Origin: Alphaproteobacteria bacterium 32-64-14
Lineage (GTDB): Bacteria > Pseudomonadota > Alphaproteobacteria > Caulobacterales > Hyphomonadaceae
NCBI GenBank assembly: GCA_002280725.1
Contig: NCEM01000019.1
Location: forward strand, 1-64,000
Direction: 5' to 3'
Length of the DNA: 64,000 bases
Positions 33,567 to 41,776 of the stretch are shown piece after piece. A program made the translations under genes and the position numbers. Within the stretch, counting starts at the first letter, position 1. The number at the start of each line of letters is the position of its first letter. The notes under the pieces are model-generated. The model was not told the origin of the DNA and did not search any database. It was given only the letters and a program-made list of their open reading frames with translations.

Positions 33567-35048
33567 TTACGGCTTGAGGCCGATGATGGGCTCGTCATCC
33601 TTCACGGCGCCGGCGGCGATGAGGCTGGCCATCGGCCAGGCGCTGTAGTCGGCGGCGTAGTAGCCGGCGGGGCGATGATTGCCGGACTGGCCGACGCCGC
33701 CGAAGGGAGCTGCGCCCGATGCGCCAGTGGTCTGGCGATTCCAGTTGAGGACGCCTGCGCGGACTTCGGCTTCAAACTTCTGGAAGAGGTCGGCGCTGTC
33801 GGAGATGAGGCCGGCAGCGAGGCCGAATTTCGTGTTGTTGGCTTCGTCGAGCGCGGCCTCGAAGGTGGAGGCACAGATGACTTGAAGCAGCGGGCCGAAG
33901 GTCTCTTCATCGCGGCGCTCGGGGAGCGCGGTGACATCGATCAGACCCGGAGAGACGTAGGCGGGGCCGGTGGGAAGTTGTTTCGCTTCGCGCAGGGCGA
34001 CGCCGCCATTGCGGAGCCATTCGGCTTGCGTGGCGAGAACCTGTGACGCTGCGTGGGCGGAGATCAGCGGACCGACGAAAGGCTGGGGCTGGGCGTCGGG
34101 TTTGTCCACGACGATACGGTCGATCAGCGTGACAAGCGCGTCGAGGATGGCGTTGCCGTCAGATCCGGCTTTCACGATCAAGCGGCGCGCGCAGGTGCAG
34201 CGCTGGCCGGACGTGATGTAGGCGGATTTGACGATCAGCTTGGCAGTCGACTCCAGATCGGCGGCGTCCCACACAACCAACGGATTGTTGCCGCCGAGTT
34301 CGAGGGCGACGATCTTTTCGAGCTTGCCGCCGAGCGCACGGTGGATCGCGCGGCCTGCGGGCACGCCGCCCGTGAACAGCACGCCGTCGACGCCATCATG
34401 CGCGACCAGCTTTTCGGCGGGCGCGCGGGCGCCTTGCAGCAGGTTGATCACGCCCGGCGGGATGCCGGCCTCTTCCCAAAGACGCAAGGTGAACTCTGCG
34501 ACTTCGGGCGTCTGTTCGGAGGGCTTGAAGATCACCGTGTTGCCGGCGATCAGCGCTGGCATGATGTGACCGTTCGGCAGGTGGCCGGGGAAGTTGAACG
34601 GGCCAAGCACAGCCATCACGCCATGCGGATGATGGCTGATGCGCGCGGTGAAGGCGCCCGCGGGGGCTTCCTTCGTGGGCGTGCGTTCGTTGTAGGCTTT
34701 CACAGAGAGTTCGGCCTTGCCGACCATGGCGGCGGCTTCGGTGGCGGCGTCCCACAGCGGCTTGCCTGTTGCGCGCGAGATGAAGGCGGCCATGTCGGCC
34801 TTGCGCGTATCGACCAGCTTCGCAAAGGCGCGCACGATGGCGATGCGCTCGTCGATGGAGCGGCGGCGCCAGGCAGGAAGCGCTGCGCGCGCGGCGGAGA
34901 CGGCGACGTTGACATCGGCCTCGCTGGCTTCGTGTCCGCGCCAGACTTCCGCGCCATCCGCCGGAGAGATCGAGGCGAAGGACGCGCCACCGCCCTGGCG
35001 CCACCGGCCATCGATGAAGCATTCACCGGTGTAGGGTGGCAGGTTCAT
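33567..35048 (-). CDS. astD: Succinylglutamate-semialdehyde dehydrogenase
   Basis: NAD-dependent aldehyde dehydrogenase oxidising N-succinylglutamate semialdehyde, fourth step of the AST pathway. The ALDH fold is complete over 493 residues: 'MAVLGPFNFPGHLPNGHIMP', 'GNTVIFKPSEQTPEVAE', catalytic Glu in 'IVALELGGNNPLVVWD', catalytic Cys in 'TSGQRCTCARRLIV', and the AstD-typical 'QTTGASGAAPFGGVGQSGNH'. Its ATG overlaps the astA stop as ATGA. The start motif 'YTGECFIDGRWRQGGGASF' also fits AstD. With astA next to it, the arginine assignment is strong. Confidence 0.92.
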   Translation of the reverse strand: MNLPPYTGECFIDGRWRQGGGASFASISPADGAEVWRGHEASEADVNVAVSAARAALPAWRRRSIDERIAIVRAFAKLVDTRKADMAAFISRATGKPLWDAATEAAAMVGKAELSVKAYNERTPTKEAPAGAFTARISHHPHGVMAVLGPFNFPGHLPNGHIMPALIAGNTVIFKPSEQTPEVAEFTLRLWEEAGIPPGVINLLQGARAPAEKLVAHDGVDGVLFTGGVPAGRAIHRALGGKLEKIVALELGGNNPLVVWDAADLESTAKLIVKSAYITSGQRCTCARRLIVKAGSDGNAILDALVTLIDRIVVDKPDAQPQPFVGPLISAHAASQVLATQAEWLRNGGVALREAKQLPTGPAYVSPGLIDVTALPERRDEETFGPLLQVICASTFEAALDEANNTKFGLAAGLISDSADLFQKFEAEVRAGVLNWNRQTTGASGAAPFGGVGQSGNHRPAGYYAADYSAWPMASLIAAGAVKDDEPIIGLKP

Positions 35049-36052
35049 GGGCGCGAGGCCTTCAGACGATAGACCGCCACCTCGTCTCCCGCACCGACAC
35101 CGATGCGGGCGAGGATGGCTGCCGGGTCATCCTCGGCGACAAACTGCGTAACGGCGAAACTGCCGAGGCGGGGGTTGGCGGCAAGGCCCATGGACGGGCG
35201 CGGGCCCTTCACGAAGTCTGCGGCCGCCATGCGAATGGTTTCGCGGACCGTGTCGATATGATCGATGAAAGCTTCGACCGTCGGGCCAGCGTCGAAAATA
35301 TCGACCACGTCATTGTAGCGGAGCCCCTGCGCCTTCAGCATGGCATAGGCAGGCTCGGCGTCGGGGTGCGGGCGGGCGATCACGCTGCGCGCTTCATCCG
35401 ACAGCAGCGAAACATAGATGGGATAGCGCGGCATCAGGTCTGCGATGAAGCGATGATCGCGGGCGCTTAGTGAATCCGCCTTGCGGTATTCCATGTGGAA
35501 AAATTTGGAGCCGACCGCGTCCCAGAAGGGCGAGCGGCCATCGGGATCGGTGAAGCCGCGAATTTCAGCCATCGCCTTCGTGCCAAACCGGATGGGATCT
35601 GCGGCGATCAGCATGAGACGCGCGAAGGAGAGCAGGCGTCCACGACCGCCGCCGCGCGCCTTGCGCTCGATGAACAGCGTGCCGAGTTCTGAATCGCCGT
35701 GATAGTCGTTCACCAGGAACAAGAGATCGAGTTCGACTTTCACGCCAAGCTCGGGCGAGACCTTTGCGTCGCGCGAGATGCGGTAGGAATAGAACGGACG
35801 TTCGACGCCGAGATTGGTGAAGATGCTCGCGGTGCCCAGCAGTTCGCCCTCTTCCTCCATCACAAGGAAATAGCACTCGTTCTGCGGCGGCGCCGAGCCG
35901 CGCGCGAAGGCGGCCAGCGAACGCTCAATGCGCGCCGCCATAGCTTCGCGCGAAGCGGGCATGGTGAGCATGCCGGGATCGACATGCGCGATCATCGCCT
36001 CGAGCCGGTCGAGATCGTTCCTGGTAGCGGGACGGACGATTGCAGTTGTCAT
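35045..36052 (-). CDS. astA: Arginine N-succinyltransferase
   Basis: First enzyme of the AST pathway, transferring succinyl from succinyl-CoA to arginine. The 335-residue protein has 'IVRPATRNDLDRLEAMIAHV' at the N-terminus, 'SRDAKVSPELGVKVELDLLF', 'GDSELGTLFIERKARGGGRG' and 'RFGTKAMAEIRGFTDPDGRS', then the AstA-specific 'PFWDAVGSKFFHMEYRKAD' and 'YPIYVSLLSDEARSVIARPH'. A single alpha-type subunit is present, as in most bacteria. It heads the astA-astD-M20-astB-GNAT-glpK run on the minus strand. The downstream astB lesion would leave succinylarginine unprocessed. Confidence 0.93.
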   Translation of the reverse strand: MTTAIVRPATRNDLDRLEAMIAHVDPGMLTMPASREAMAARIERSLAAFARGSAPPQNECYFLVMEEEGELLGTASIFTNLGVERPFYSYRISRDAKVSPELGVKVELDLLFLVNDYHGDSELGTLFIERKARGGGRGRLLSFARLMLIAADPIRFGTKAMAEIRGFTDPDGRSPFWDAVGSKFFHMEYRKADSLSARDHRFIADLMPRYPIYVSLLSDEARSVIARPHPDAEPAYAMLKAQGLRYNDVVDIFDAGPTVEAFIDHIDTVRETIRMAAADFVKGPRPSMGLAANPRLGSFAVTQFVAEDDPAAILARIGVGAGDEVAVYRLKASRP

Positions 36053-36060
36053 GCGCCTGC

Positions 36061-37200
36061 CTAGCTCTCGGCGGCAAATTGCGCCAGCGTTTCGCGGCCG
36101 AACAGCTCCACGGCCGCTTTCATCTCGTCAGCCGAAATGCCGCCGCCGCCGGAAACCCTGACATAGAGCCTGTCTTCGGCGAGCCGGGCGTAGGAGCCGG
36201 TCTGCGAGGCGCTGTCCCAGTCGGACACGATGATGGCGCCGTCGATGCGGACGCGGCGCGAATAGCCTTCGGCGGTTTCACGCTCGTATTCCGATGTTGC
36301 GGGGCCGCCGAAGCCGATCGCCTGCGCGATTGAGGGCGAGTAGACGATCTGCAGCGACAGGTGTTTCGGCCCGCCACGATACTCTGCTTCAAGGCGGATG
36401 GTGCGGCTGCCTTGCAGGCCTTGTCGCTCGAACCCCGCCGAGACGCGGTTGATGCCGGCAAGCTGCTGGGGAGCTGCGCCGCGCAGGTCGCTACCGGAGA
36501 CGACGCCTGCGGCGCCGGGGCCGAGCCTACCGGGCGCACCGGGCGCAGCCTGTCCGCTGGCGGCTGGCGCAGACTCACCTGACGCGTTGAACAGGGCGAT
36601 ACGCGGAAAGCCGGGGAACGGATTGCCGGTCGGTGCAGCCACTAGCATGGCGGCAAGACCAACGACAAGCGCGACGAGCACGGCAGAGAGCGTTGTGACG
36701 ATGGAGAAGTTGATTGCGGACTTTTCGGGCGGATGCATCAGGCGCGGCGCGCCGAGAAACAGGAGGTAGAGGCTGTAGGTTGCCCCCAGCAGCGCGAAGA
36801 TCTGGAGCGCGGGGGCCATGGCGAGAATTCCCGCCACCATGGCGGCCGTGATTGAATAGGCCGATACCTTGAACGCCTGACGATAGTTGCGCGGTGCGCC
36901 AAAGCGCGGGGCCAGCCAGTCCACCACCCCGGCGAAGGCGAACACGCCGACGATGGTGAGCACGAAGAACACCACCGCCGATATCGAAACTTCAAGCAGA
37001 GGCGCCCGGAGCAGTTGACCGCCCGCCTGCACGCCCAGAAGCGACAATGCCACGACGATCGCCAGCGCCGGGATCAGGGCCAGCGGGGCGACATAGGTCA
37101 GCGCCAGCCGGGTGGGCTTGCTGTCCTCACGGTCGATGATTGCCCATTCGGCGGCAGGCGCAATCAGCAGGTTCGCCACCCGCCTCAAGGTCGCCATCAT
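36061..37200 (-). CDS. YIP1 family membrane protein
   Basis: A 379-residue protein with an N-terminal YIP1-type membrane domain and a C-terminal soluble part. The start is one of two adjacent ATGs (37200 or 37197), preceded by GGGACGGAG, giving 'MMATLRRVANLLIAPAAEWA'; this opening is typical of bacterial YIP1 proteins. Five or six spans lie between about 33 and 200. The C-terminal region begins with a Gly/Ala/Pro-rich linker (about 215-250) and ends in a domain with 'SYARLAEDRLYVRVSGGGGI', probably periplasmic. The molecular function is unknown. It is 8 bases downstream of astA, whose start it precedes on the same strand. Confidence 0.8.
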   Translation of the reverse strand: MMATLRRVANLLIAPAAEWAIIDREDSKPTRLALTYVAPLALIPALAIVVALSLLGVQAGGQLLRAPLLEVSISAVVFFVLTIVGVFAFAGVVDWLAPRFGAPRNYRQAFKVSAYSITAAMVAGILAMAPALQIFALLGATYSLYLLFLGAPRLMHPPEKSAINFSIVTTLSAVLVALVVGLAAMLVAAPTGNPFPGFPRIALFNASGESAPAASGQAAPGAPGRLGPGAAGVVSGSDLRGAAPQQLAGINRVSAGFERQGLQGSRTIRLEAEYRGGPKHLSLQIVYSPSIAQAIGFGGPATSEYERETAEGYSRRVRIDGAIIVSDWDSASQTGSYARLAEDRLYVRVSGGGGISADEMKAAVELFGRETLAQFAAES

Positions 37201-37370
37201 GCTCCGTCCCTTTCGGTCATGAGCGCAGACTAAAGCGCGATCCGCCTGAGCGGAAGCGCCAGAGCGATGTTTTGGCTCTGAATTCCTTGGCCCAGAGTGG
37301 GAATTTCGCCTGTGGCGGAGCGACAATAATACCCACTGGCAACCTTGGCGGGAGGAGTGTAATCCATCTG

Positions 37371-37386
37371 GAAACTGGCGAGTTTC
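37371..37386. promoter_or_regulatory. Perfect 16-bp palindrome upstream of the MFS gene
   Basis: GAAACTGGCGAGTTTC has 6-bp arms and a 4-base centre, and ends 49 bases before the MFS start codon in the 235-base divergent spacer. Its place fits an operator for a TetR/MarR-type regulator, which often controls DHA2 exporters, but no regulator gene is adjacent. Confidence 0.3.
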
Positions 37387-37435
37387 GAGTGACTCGGATT
37401 TCGTCGGTGCGAAAGCTGCCGGGGTAAGAACAAGC

Positions 37436-38967
37436 ATGGAAACGCCAGCAACGATGCCGGGGCACGCCGGCGCGCGCCGCGAAGCGACGCCGGAGGAAAA
37501 GCGCCTGACCTTCTGGGCGCTGATCATCGTCTTCCTGCTGAGCGCGCTGGACCAGACCATCGTCTCCACCGCGATGCCAACCATCATCAGCGAGCTCAAC
37601 GGGCTTGAGCTCTATGCCTGGGTGACGACCAGCTATCTGCTGACCTCCACCGTGATGGTGCCGATCTGGGGCAAGCTGGGCGATCTGTTCGGGCGCAAGC
37701 TGATCCTGCTGATCGGCATCGCGATTTTCGTGGTTGGATCCTGGCTATGCGGCATCGCGGGCGAGTTTGGCGACCTGCCCCTGTTCGGCGACGGGATGAT
37801 GCAGCTGATCATCTTCCGCGGCATCCAGGGCATTGGCGGCGGCGCGCTGTTCACCACCGCGTTCGCGACCATCGCCGACCTCTTCCCGCCGCGCGAGCGC
37901 GGCAAGTATGCCGGTATGTTCGGCGCGGTGTTCGGCCTTGCCAGCGTGATCGGCCCCATCGTGGGCGGCTATTTCACCGACCACGGTTCGGTCGATATCG
38001 GCGGCATGCACATCGCGGGTTGGCGCTGGTGCTTCTACATCAACCTGCCGACGTCTGTGATCGCGCTGGCTATGATCTGGTTCAAGATGCCAAACCTTGG
38101 CCACACAGGCGGGGGCAAGATCGACTGGATGGGCGGCGTCTTCGTCGTGCTGTCGATTGGCGCGCTGATGCTGGCGCTGACGTGGGGCAACGAGAAGGGC
38201 TGGGCACACCCGGACGTGCTGAGCCTGTTCGCGTTCTCGGTTGTGACGGGGGCCGTGTTCCTGCTGATCGAAAGCCGGGTGGCCGAGCCGATCCTGCCGC
38301 TTGCGCTGTTCAAGATACGCGCGTTCACGACAACGACGCTCGCATCGTTCATCATCTCGATGGCGTTCATGGGCACCATCGTCTACCTGCCGCTAAGGGC
38401 GTGCTGATCGCGGCCGGCCTTGTGCAGCTGCTCGGCATCTTCCTGATGTCGCAGCTTGGCGCGAAGTCTGACGAGTTCAACGTGATCTGGCGTCTGTTCG
38501 CTCTGGGCATTGGGCTTGGGCCGACGCAAAGTCTGTTCAACATGGTCTCGCAGAGCGCGGCGCCCATCCAGCAGATCGGCGTTGCGACGTCGACCAGCAT
38601 GTTCCTGCGGCAGTGCGGCGGGATGGTGGGCGTGTCGATCTTCGGGGCGCTGCTGATCTCGCAGATCACGGCCTACCTGCATGCAGCATATCCGATGATC
38701 GAGGGCGTTGATCTTGGCGACATGCAACGCATGGCCGTGATGGCGACGGACAATCCGGCCGCGGCGGGCCTGTCAGGCGAGATGCAGGGCGCAGTCTCAG
38801 GCGCACTGGCGCAGGCGATGAGCTACATCTTCACAACCAGCCTGGCGATCATCGTGCTGGCGATCATCGCAATGTTGTTCATCCCGCAGATCACGCTGCG
38901 CGGTCGCGGGCCGGACGCGAAGAAGGATGGCGCAGAAGCCCCGGCGACTGTGCCGAGCCTCGACTAG
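37436..38967 (+). pseudogene. DHA2-type MFS multidrug exporter, internal deletion with frameshift
   Basis: A drug:proton antiporter of the EmrB/QacA 14-span group. The first frame (37436-38407) has 'LSALDQTIVSTAMPTIISEL' (motif D1), 'WVTTSYLLTSTVMVPIWGKL', 'GDLFGRKLILLIGIAIFVVG' (motif A) and 'IQGIGGGALFTTAFATIADL', and reaches 'GTIVYLPL' before an early TGA. A second frame continues from about 38392 with 'AKGVLIAAGLVQLLGIFLMS' and 'LFNMVSQSAAPIQQIGVATS' to 38967. Between 'YLPL' and the second part, family members have a loop and one to two further spans (roughly 45 residues), which are missing, and the frame changes. The product as sequenced is a truncated ten-span fragment. Confidence 0.85.
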
Positions 38968-38989
38968 CGCCAGACTCTAGCGCCAGACT
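38964..38989. repeat. Short tandem repeat between convergent genes
   Basis: The 13-mer CTAGCGCCAGACT occurs twice in tandem (38964-38976 and 38977-38989), followed by a partial third copy CTAGCG. The first copy contains the MFS TAG stop and the third the TAG of the convergent membrane-protein gene. A weak inverted repeat (CGCCAGAC with GTCTGACG) could form a small hairpin shared by both transcripts. Confidence 0.5.
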
Positions 38990-40810
38990 CTAGCGTCTGA
39001 CGCGATAAAGCTGCAGCGGCGATTGGCCGATGTCGACGGGCGTCAGCCAGTCGGGCGCATTGCCTGCCCCCAGCATGGCCGAGAACGTCTGGTCCGGCGC
39101 GACGCCATCGGCGGCGTTGCGGGCGTAAAACGCCGTTTCGGGCGTGGCGGGACACACCAGCACATAGTCAGCGGCGGAGGCCGTGACGATCTCGCGGGCC
39201 TGATCGTCAGAGGCGCGCATGGCGGCGATCACCGTCATCGTGCCTTCGACATCGCGGTGATATGGGGCCGCGAGAACGCTGTGATCAGTCCACACTAGCA
39301 CGCCGGCGCCGAGCGCGAACTGGTTGAGCATCACGCCTTTGGGCGCGTCACGAAGCGTGCGGTACGCTTCCGGCGTGGCGCAGGCTTTTGACCCTGCGAC
39401 GCGGCCTTCATAGCTGGCGATGGCGCGCTTGGGCGTGATGCTCGATTGAATGGCATCCCCCGCACTGGCCCAGGCGGCGGCGGCCGAGCTTGCGGCCACC
39501 CCAGCGAAGGCAAGCGCGCGTATGGCAGACGCCTTGGCGCGATAGTCGCGGCGCGCAACAGCGACGGCCCATGCGCCGAACGGAATGGCGAAGGCGGTGG
39601 CGAAAGCGGCGCCACGGATCTGCCAGACCATCACTGCGATGCTGACGATTAGGAAGGCGAACGGGACCCAGCCTTCGCTCCAGCGCCAGTTGTTGCGCAG
39701 GGAGAACGCCGCAGCGACGAGGCCCGCGAGGGCTGCGCCCGCAACAGCGAAGGTGAGCGCGAGGTCAGTGCCGGCAAGAGCAACGAGCGAGCGCGCCTCG
39801 GAAATCTGGCTCATCCAGAGTGTCGACATATCCTCGCCCAGCGCTGCGTAGCCGCCGCCTGCGCACTGGGGATAGAGGAGGTAAAGTGCGGTGAGCCCGC
39901 CCGCGCCGAGAACGGCGACGGACGCTGCGCGAGTAAGGATCGAGGCGTTGAGGCGTGCCGGGAGCAGGCTGAGCGCGATGGCGATGCCGCCGCCGATGAC
40001 GCCGAAGCTGGCGATGGGTGCGCCCATGGCGTCGCATACCGGCTGTGTCCACGCAGACGGCGAGACCAGTACGGGCAGCATCACGGCGCTCGTGGCGGCG
40101 AGGCCGGCGCCGAACAAGCGAAGGCCCTGCGCGAATACAGTCGGGCGCGTGAGCCACATCAGGCCAGCGATGCCGAGCCCTGCGACAACCAGCGGGACGC
40201 CCTCGGCAGCGGTCGCCATCGCGAGACCGAGCGCTGCGCCAGCGCCGGCGGCGGCGCGCTTGTTCGTCTGCATGTGCATGAGACCAAGGACAGCGCCAAG
40301 ACCGAGCACGAGTTCGACGTTGTGGTGATCCAGCGATCCGGGCGCGAACTTTTCGGTCACGGGGAAGGCCAGCGCGGCGATGATGGCGCTCGCCCATTCC
40401 GCTTCGCGACGGAGGCCATTGCGCGCGCCGATTTCGCCCGCGATGCGGACGGCCAGAAACATGAAGACGCCGAGCAGGCCAAGCGGCCAGGCGAACGCCA
40501 TGACAATCTCGGCGGAGGCCTGCCCGATCATCGGCCTGAGGAGAGCGATAGGCGCAGCCAGCAGCGCATCGATCCATTGCGCCCAATGCATCGGCGTGCC
40601 GTCGGGCGGGTTGAGACGCTGCTGGACGTTGTCGAACCAGCCTTGCCCCGCCAGCATGTCGCGAATGCGCACCAGGCGCATGGCGTTGTCGGGTTCGGCG
40701 AAATCCTGATTCAGCGCCGCCATGCCGGAACCGGCGACAAGGATCAGCGCCGCCAGCGCCCACGCGGCAAGCCAGACGATCCGTTGATTGCCTTGCTGGG
40801 CGGGCGACAT
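38990..40810 (-). CDS. Polytopic membrane protein resembling GT-C glycosyltransferases
   Basis: A 606-residue protein with about eleven hydrophobic spans and a C-terminal soluble domain (about 470-606). The first loop carries 'QDFAEPDNAMRLVRIRDML', then 'GWFDNVQQRLNPPDGTPMHW', and later 'SLDHHNVELVLGLGAVLG'. Acidic first-loop motifs of this kind occur in GT-C enzymes (STT3/PMT type), which use lipid-linked sugars, but I cannot name a characterised homologue. The periplasmic tail has paired Cys residues ('GSKACATPEAY', 'DYVLVCPATPETAF'). It may be a sugar or mannosyl transferase. It is divergent from the Hcp-like gene. Confidence 0.65.
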   Translation of the reverse strand: MSPAQQGNQRIVWLAAWALAALILVAGSGMAALNQDFAEPDNAMRLVRIRDMLAGQGWFDNVQQRLNPPDGTPMHWAQWIDALLAAPIALLRPMIGQASAEIVMAFAWPLGLLGVFMFLAVRIAGEIGARNGLRREAEWASAIIAALAFPVTEKFAPGSLDHHNVELVLGLGAVLGLMHMQTNKRAAAGAGAALGLAMATAAEGVPLVVAGLGIAGLMWLTRPTVFAQGLRLFGAGLAATSAVMLPVLVSPSAWTQPVCDAMGAPIASFGVIGGGIAIALSLLPARLNASILTRAASVAVLGAGGLTALYLLYPQCAGGGYAALGEDMSTLWMSQISEARSLVALAGTDLALTFAVAGAALAGLVAAAFSLRNNWRWSEGWVPFAFLIVSIAVMVWQIRGAAFATAFAIPFGAWAVAVARRDYRAKASAIRALAFAGVAASSAAAAWASAGDAIQSSITPKRAIASYEGRVAGSKACATPEAYRTLRDAPKGVMLNQFALGAGVLVWTDHSVLAAPYHRDVEGTMTVIAAMRASDDQAREIVTASAADYVLVCPATPETAFYARNAADGVAPDQTFSAMLGAGNAPDWLTPVDIGQSPLQLYRVRR

Positions 40811-41054
40811 TCAGGTCCCGTAGGTGTCTTGAACTTAATTGGACCTATCAAACCGGGCTTAAGCATTCGCAAAGCGCTGGTTTTAGCGGGTACGCCACAG
40901 TGCGAACACCGCCGCCACAATGATACTTTTCGTCCGCCCTAAGCCGGACGCGCCGTTTGTTCAAACAGTCACTCAAGCGGGAACACAAACCCGCGAGTTG
41001 GCCGATGCCGCCCACCCGATCCCCGGGACGCGCTCGGCCTTGAGGGACACGACG

Positions 41055-41639
41055 ATGATCCGCGCCTTTACCCGTTTGAGCCTGCTGTCGGTTGCAGCCG
41101 TGGCCTGCGCCGGGGCTGCGAACGCCGATATCTTCCTGAAAACCACGTCGACGCCGGGCGACGCGGCGCAGCGTGGCTTCGAGGGTCAGATCGCCATCAC
41201 CGGCGTGAACATGGGCGTCAACACCTTCACCATCCCGGATCCGGAAGGTTTCGCGGACGAAGTGCGCTCGACCACGGTGAGCCCGATCTACATCACCAAG
41301 CTGCCGGACAGGGCCTCGTCCAAGCTTCTTGCCGCCGCTGTTGAAGGCGCGCCGCTGGGCCGGATCGAGATCACCTTCACCTCGCCGGCTCGCCCGGGCG
41401 CGGCGCAAACGGTGGAATCGCGCTGGATCATCGAAGGCGCGCAGATCCGCGGCTTCAACGTGAGCACCGACCCGTCGAACGGCAACCTGCCGATGGAAAG
41501 CGTGGAGATCAGCTACTCCTCCATGACCTACCAGTACTTCACGAAGGACTCGAAGGGCGTGCGCTCGGGCGGCATGGAGGAAACCACCTGGAGCGTGCCG
41601 GAAGACCAGCTGTTCCCTTATGATGGCGGCTGCCACTAG
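41055..41639 (+). CDS. Exported Hcp-like protein
   Basis: A 194-residue protein with a signal peptide ('MIRAFTRLSLLSVAAVACAG', cleavage after about 'NA') followed by one Hcp-type (T6SS tube protein family) beta-barrel domain. Family features are 'DIFLKTTSTPGDAAQRGFEG', 'QIAITGVNMGVN', 'TVSPIYITKLPDRASSKLLA', 'AAVEGAPLGRIEITFTSP' and 'SVEISYSSMTYQYFT'. The start at 41055 follows a GAGGGA ribosome site. Hcp of type VI systems has no signal peptide, and no T6SS gene is nearby, so this looks like a secreted Hcp relative with another job. It is followed by a strong intrinsic terminator. Confidence 0.78.
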   Translation: MIRAFTRLSLLSVAAVACAGAANADIFLKTTSTPGDAAQRGFEGQIAITGVNMGVNTFTIPDPEGFADEVRSTTVSPIYITKLPDRASSKLLAAAVEGAPLGRIEITFTSPARPGAAQTVESRWIIEGAQIRGFNVSTDPSNGNLPMESVEISYSSMTYQYFTKDSKGVRSGGMEETTWSVPEDQLFPYDGGCH

Positions 41640-41662
41640 TTACATCTGACCGGCCACAGAAT

Positions 41663-41708
41663 GGGCAGGCTGGCGCCTCCGACGCGCCAGCCTGCCCGAT
41701 TTGTTTTG
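41663..41708 (+). terminator. Intrinsic terminator of the Hcp-like gene
   Basis: A perfect 14-bp stem GGGCAGGCTGGCGC / GCGCCAGCCTGCCC (41663-41676 with 41684-41697) has a 7-base loop and is followed by GATTTGTTTT. It begins 24 bases after the Hcp-like stop codon. This is the clearest rho-independent terminator in the window and suggests a strongly expressed monocistronic message. Confidence 0.92.
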
Positions 41709-41737
41709 GGGATTCACCGGCGCCTAACCTCTACCTG

Positions 41738-41758
41738 CTAGGTTTCCTAGCTAGGTTT
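41738..41758. promoter_or_regulatory. Direct repeats CTAGGTTT upstream of the 41777 gene
   Basis: CTAGGTTT occurs at 41738-41745 and 41751-41758, centre spacing 13 bases, with CCTAG between them that adds partial dyad symmetry. The second copy ends 18 bases before the ATG at 41777. It could be an operator or part of the leader; no known consensus fits. Confidence 0.25.
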
Positions 41759-41776
41759 GGGGAAGGACCCTGTCCC

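Noticed and set aside
36061-37599. Extended YIP1 frame up to 37599
   Set aside because: The added part crosses the MFS promoter region and start and lacks family similarity; a good ribosome site precedes the ATG at 37200.
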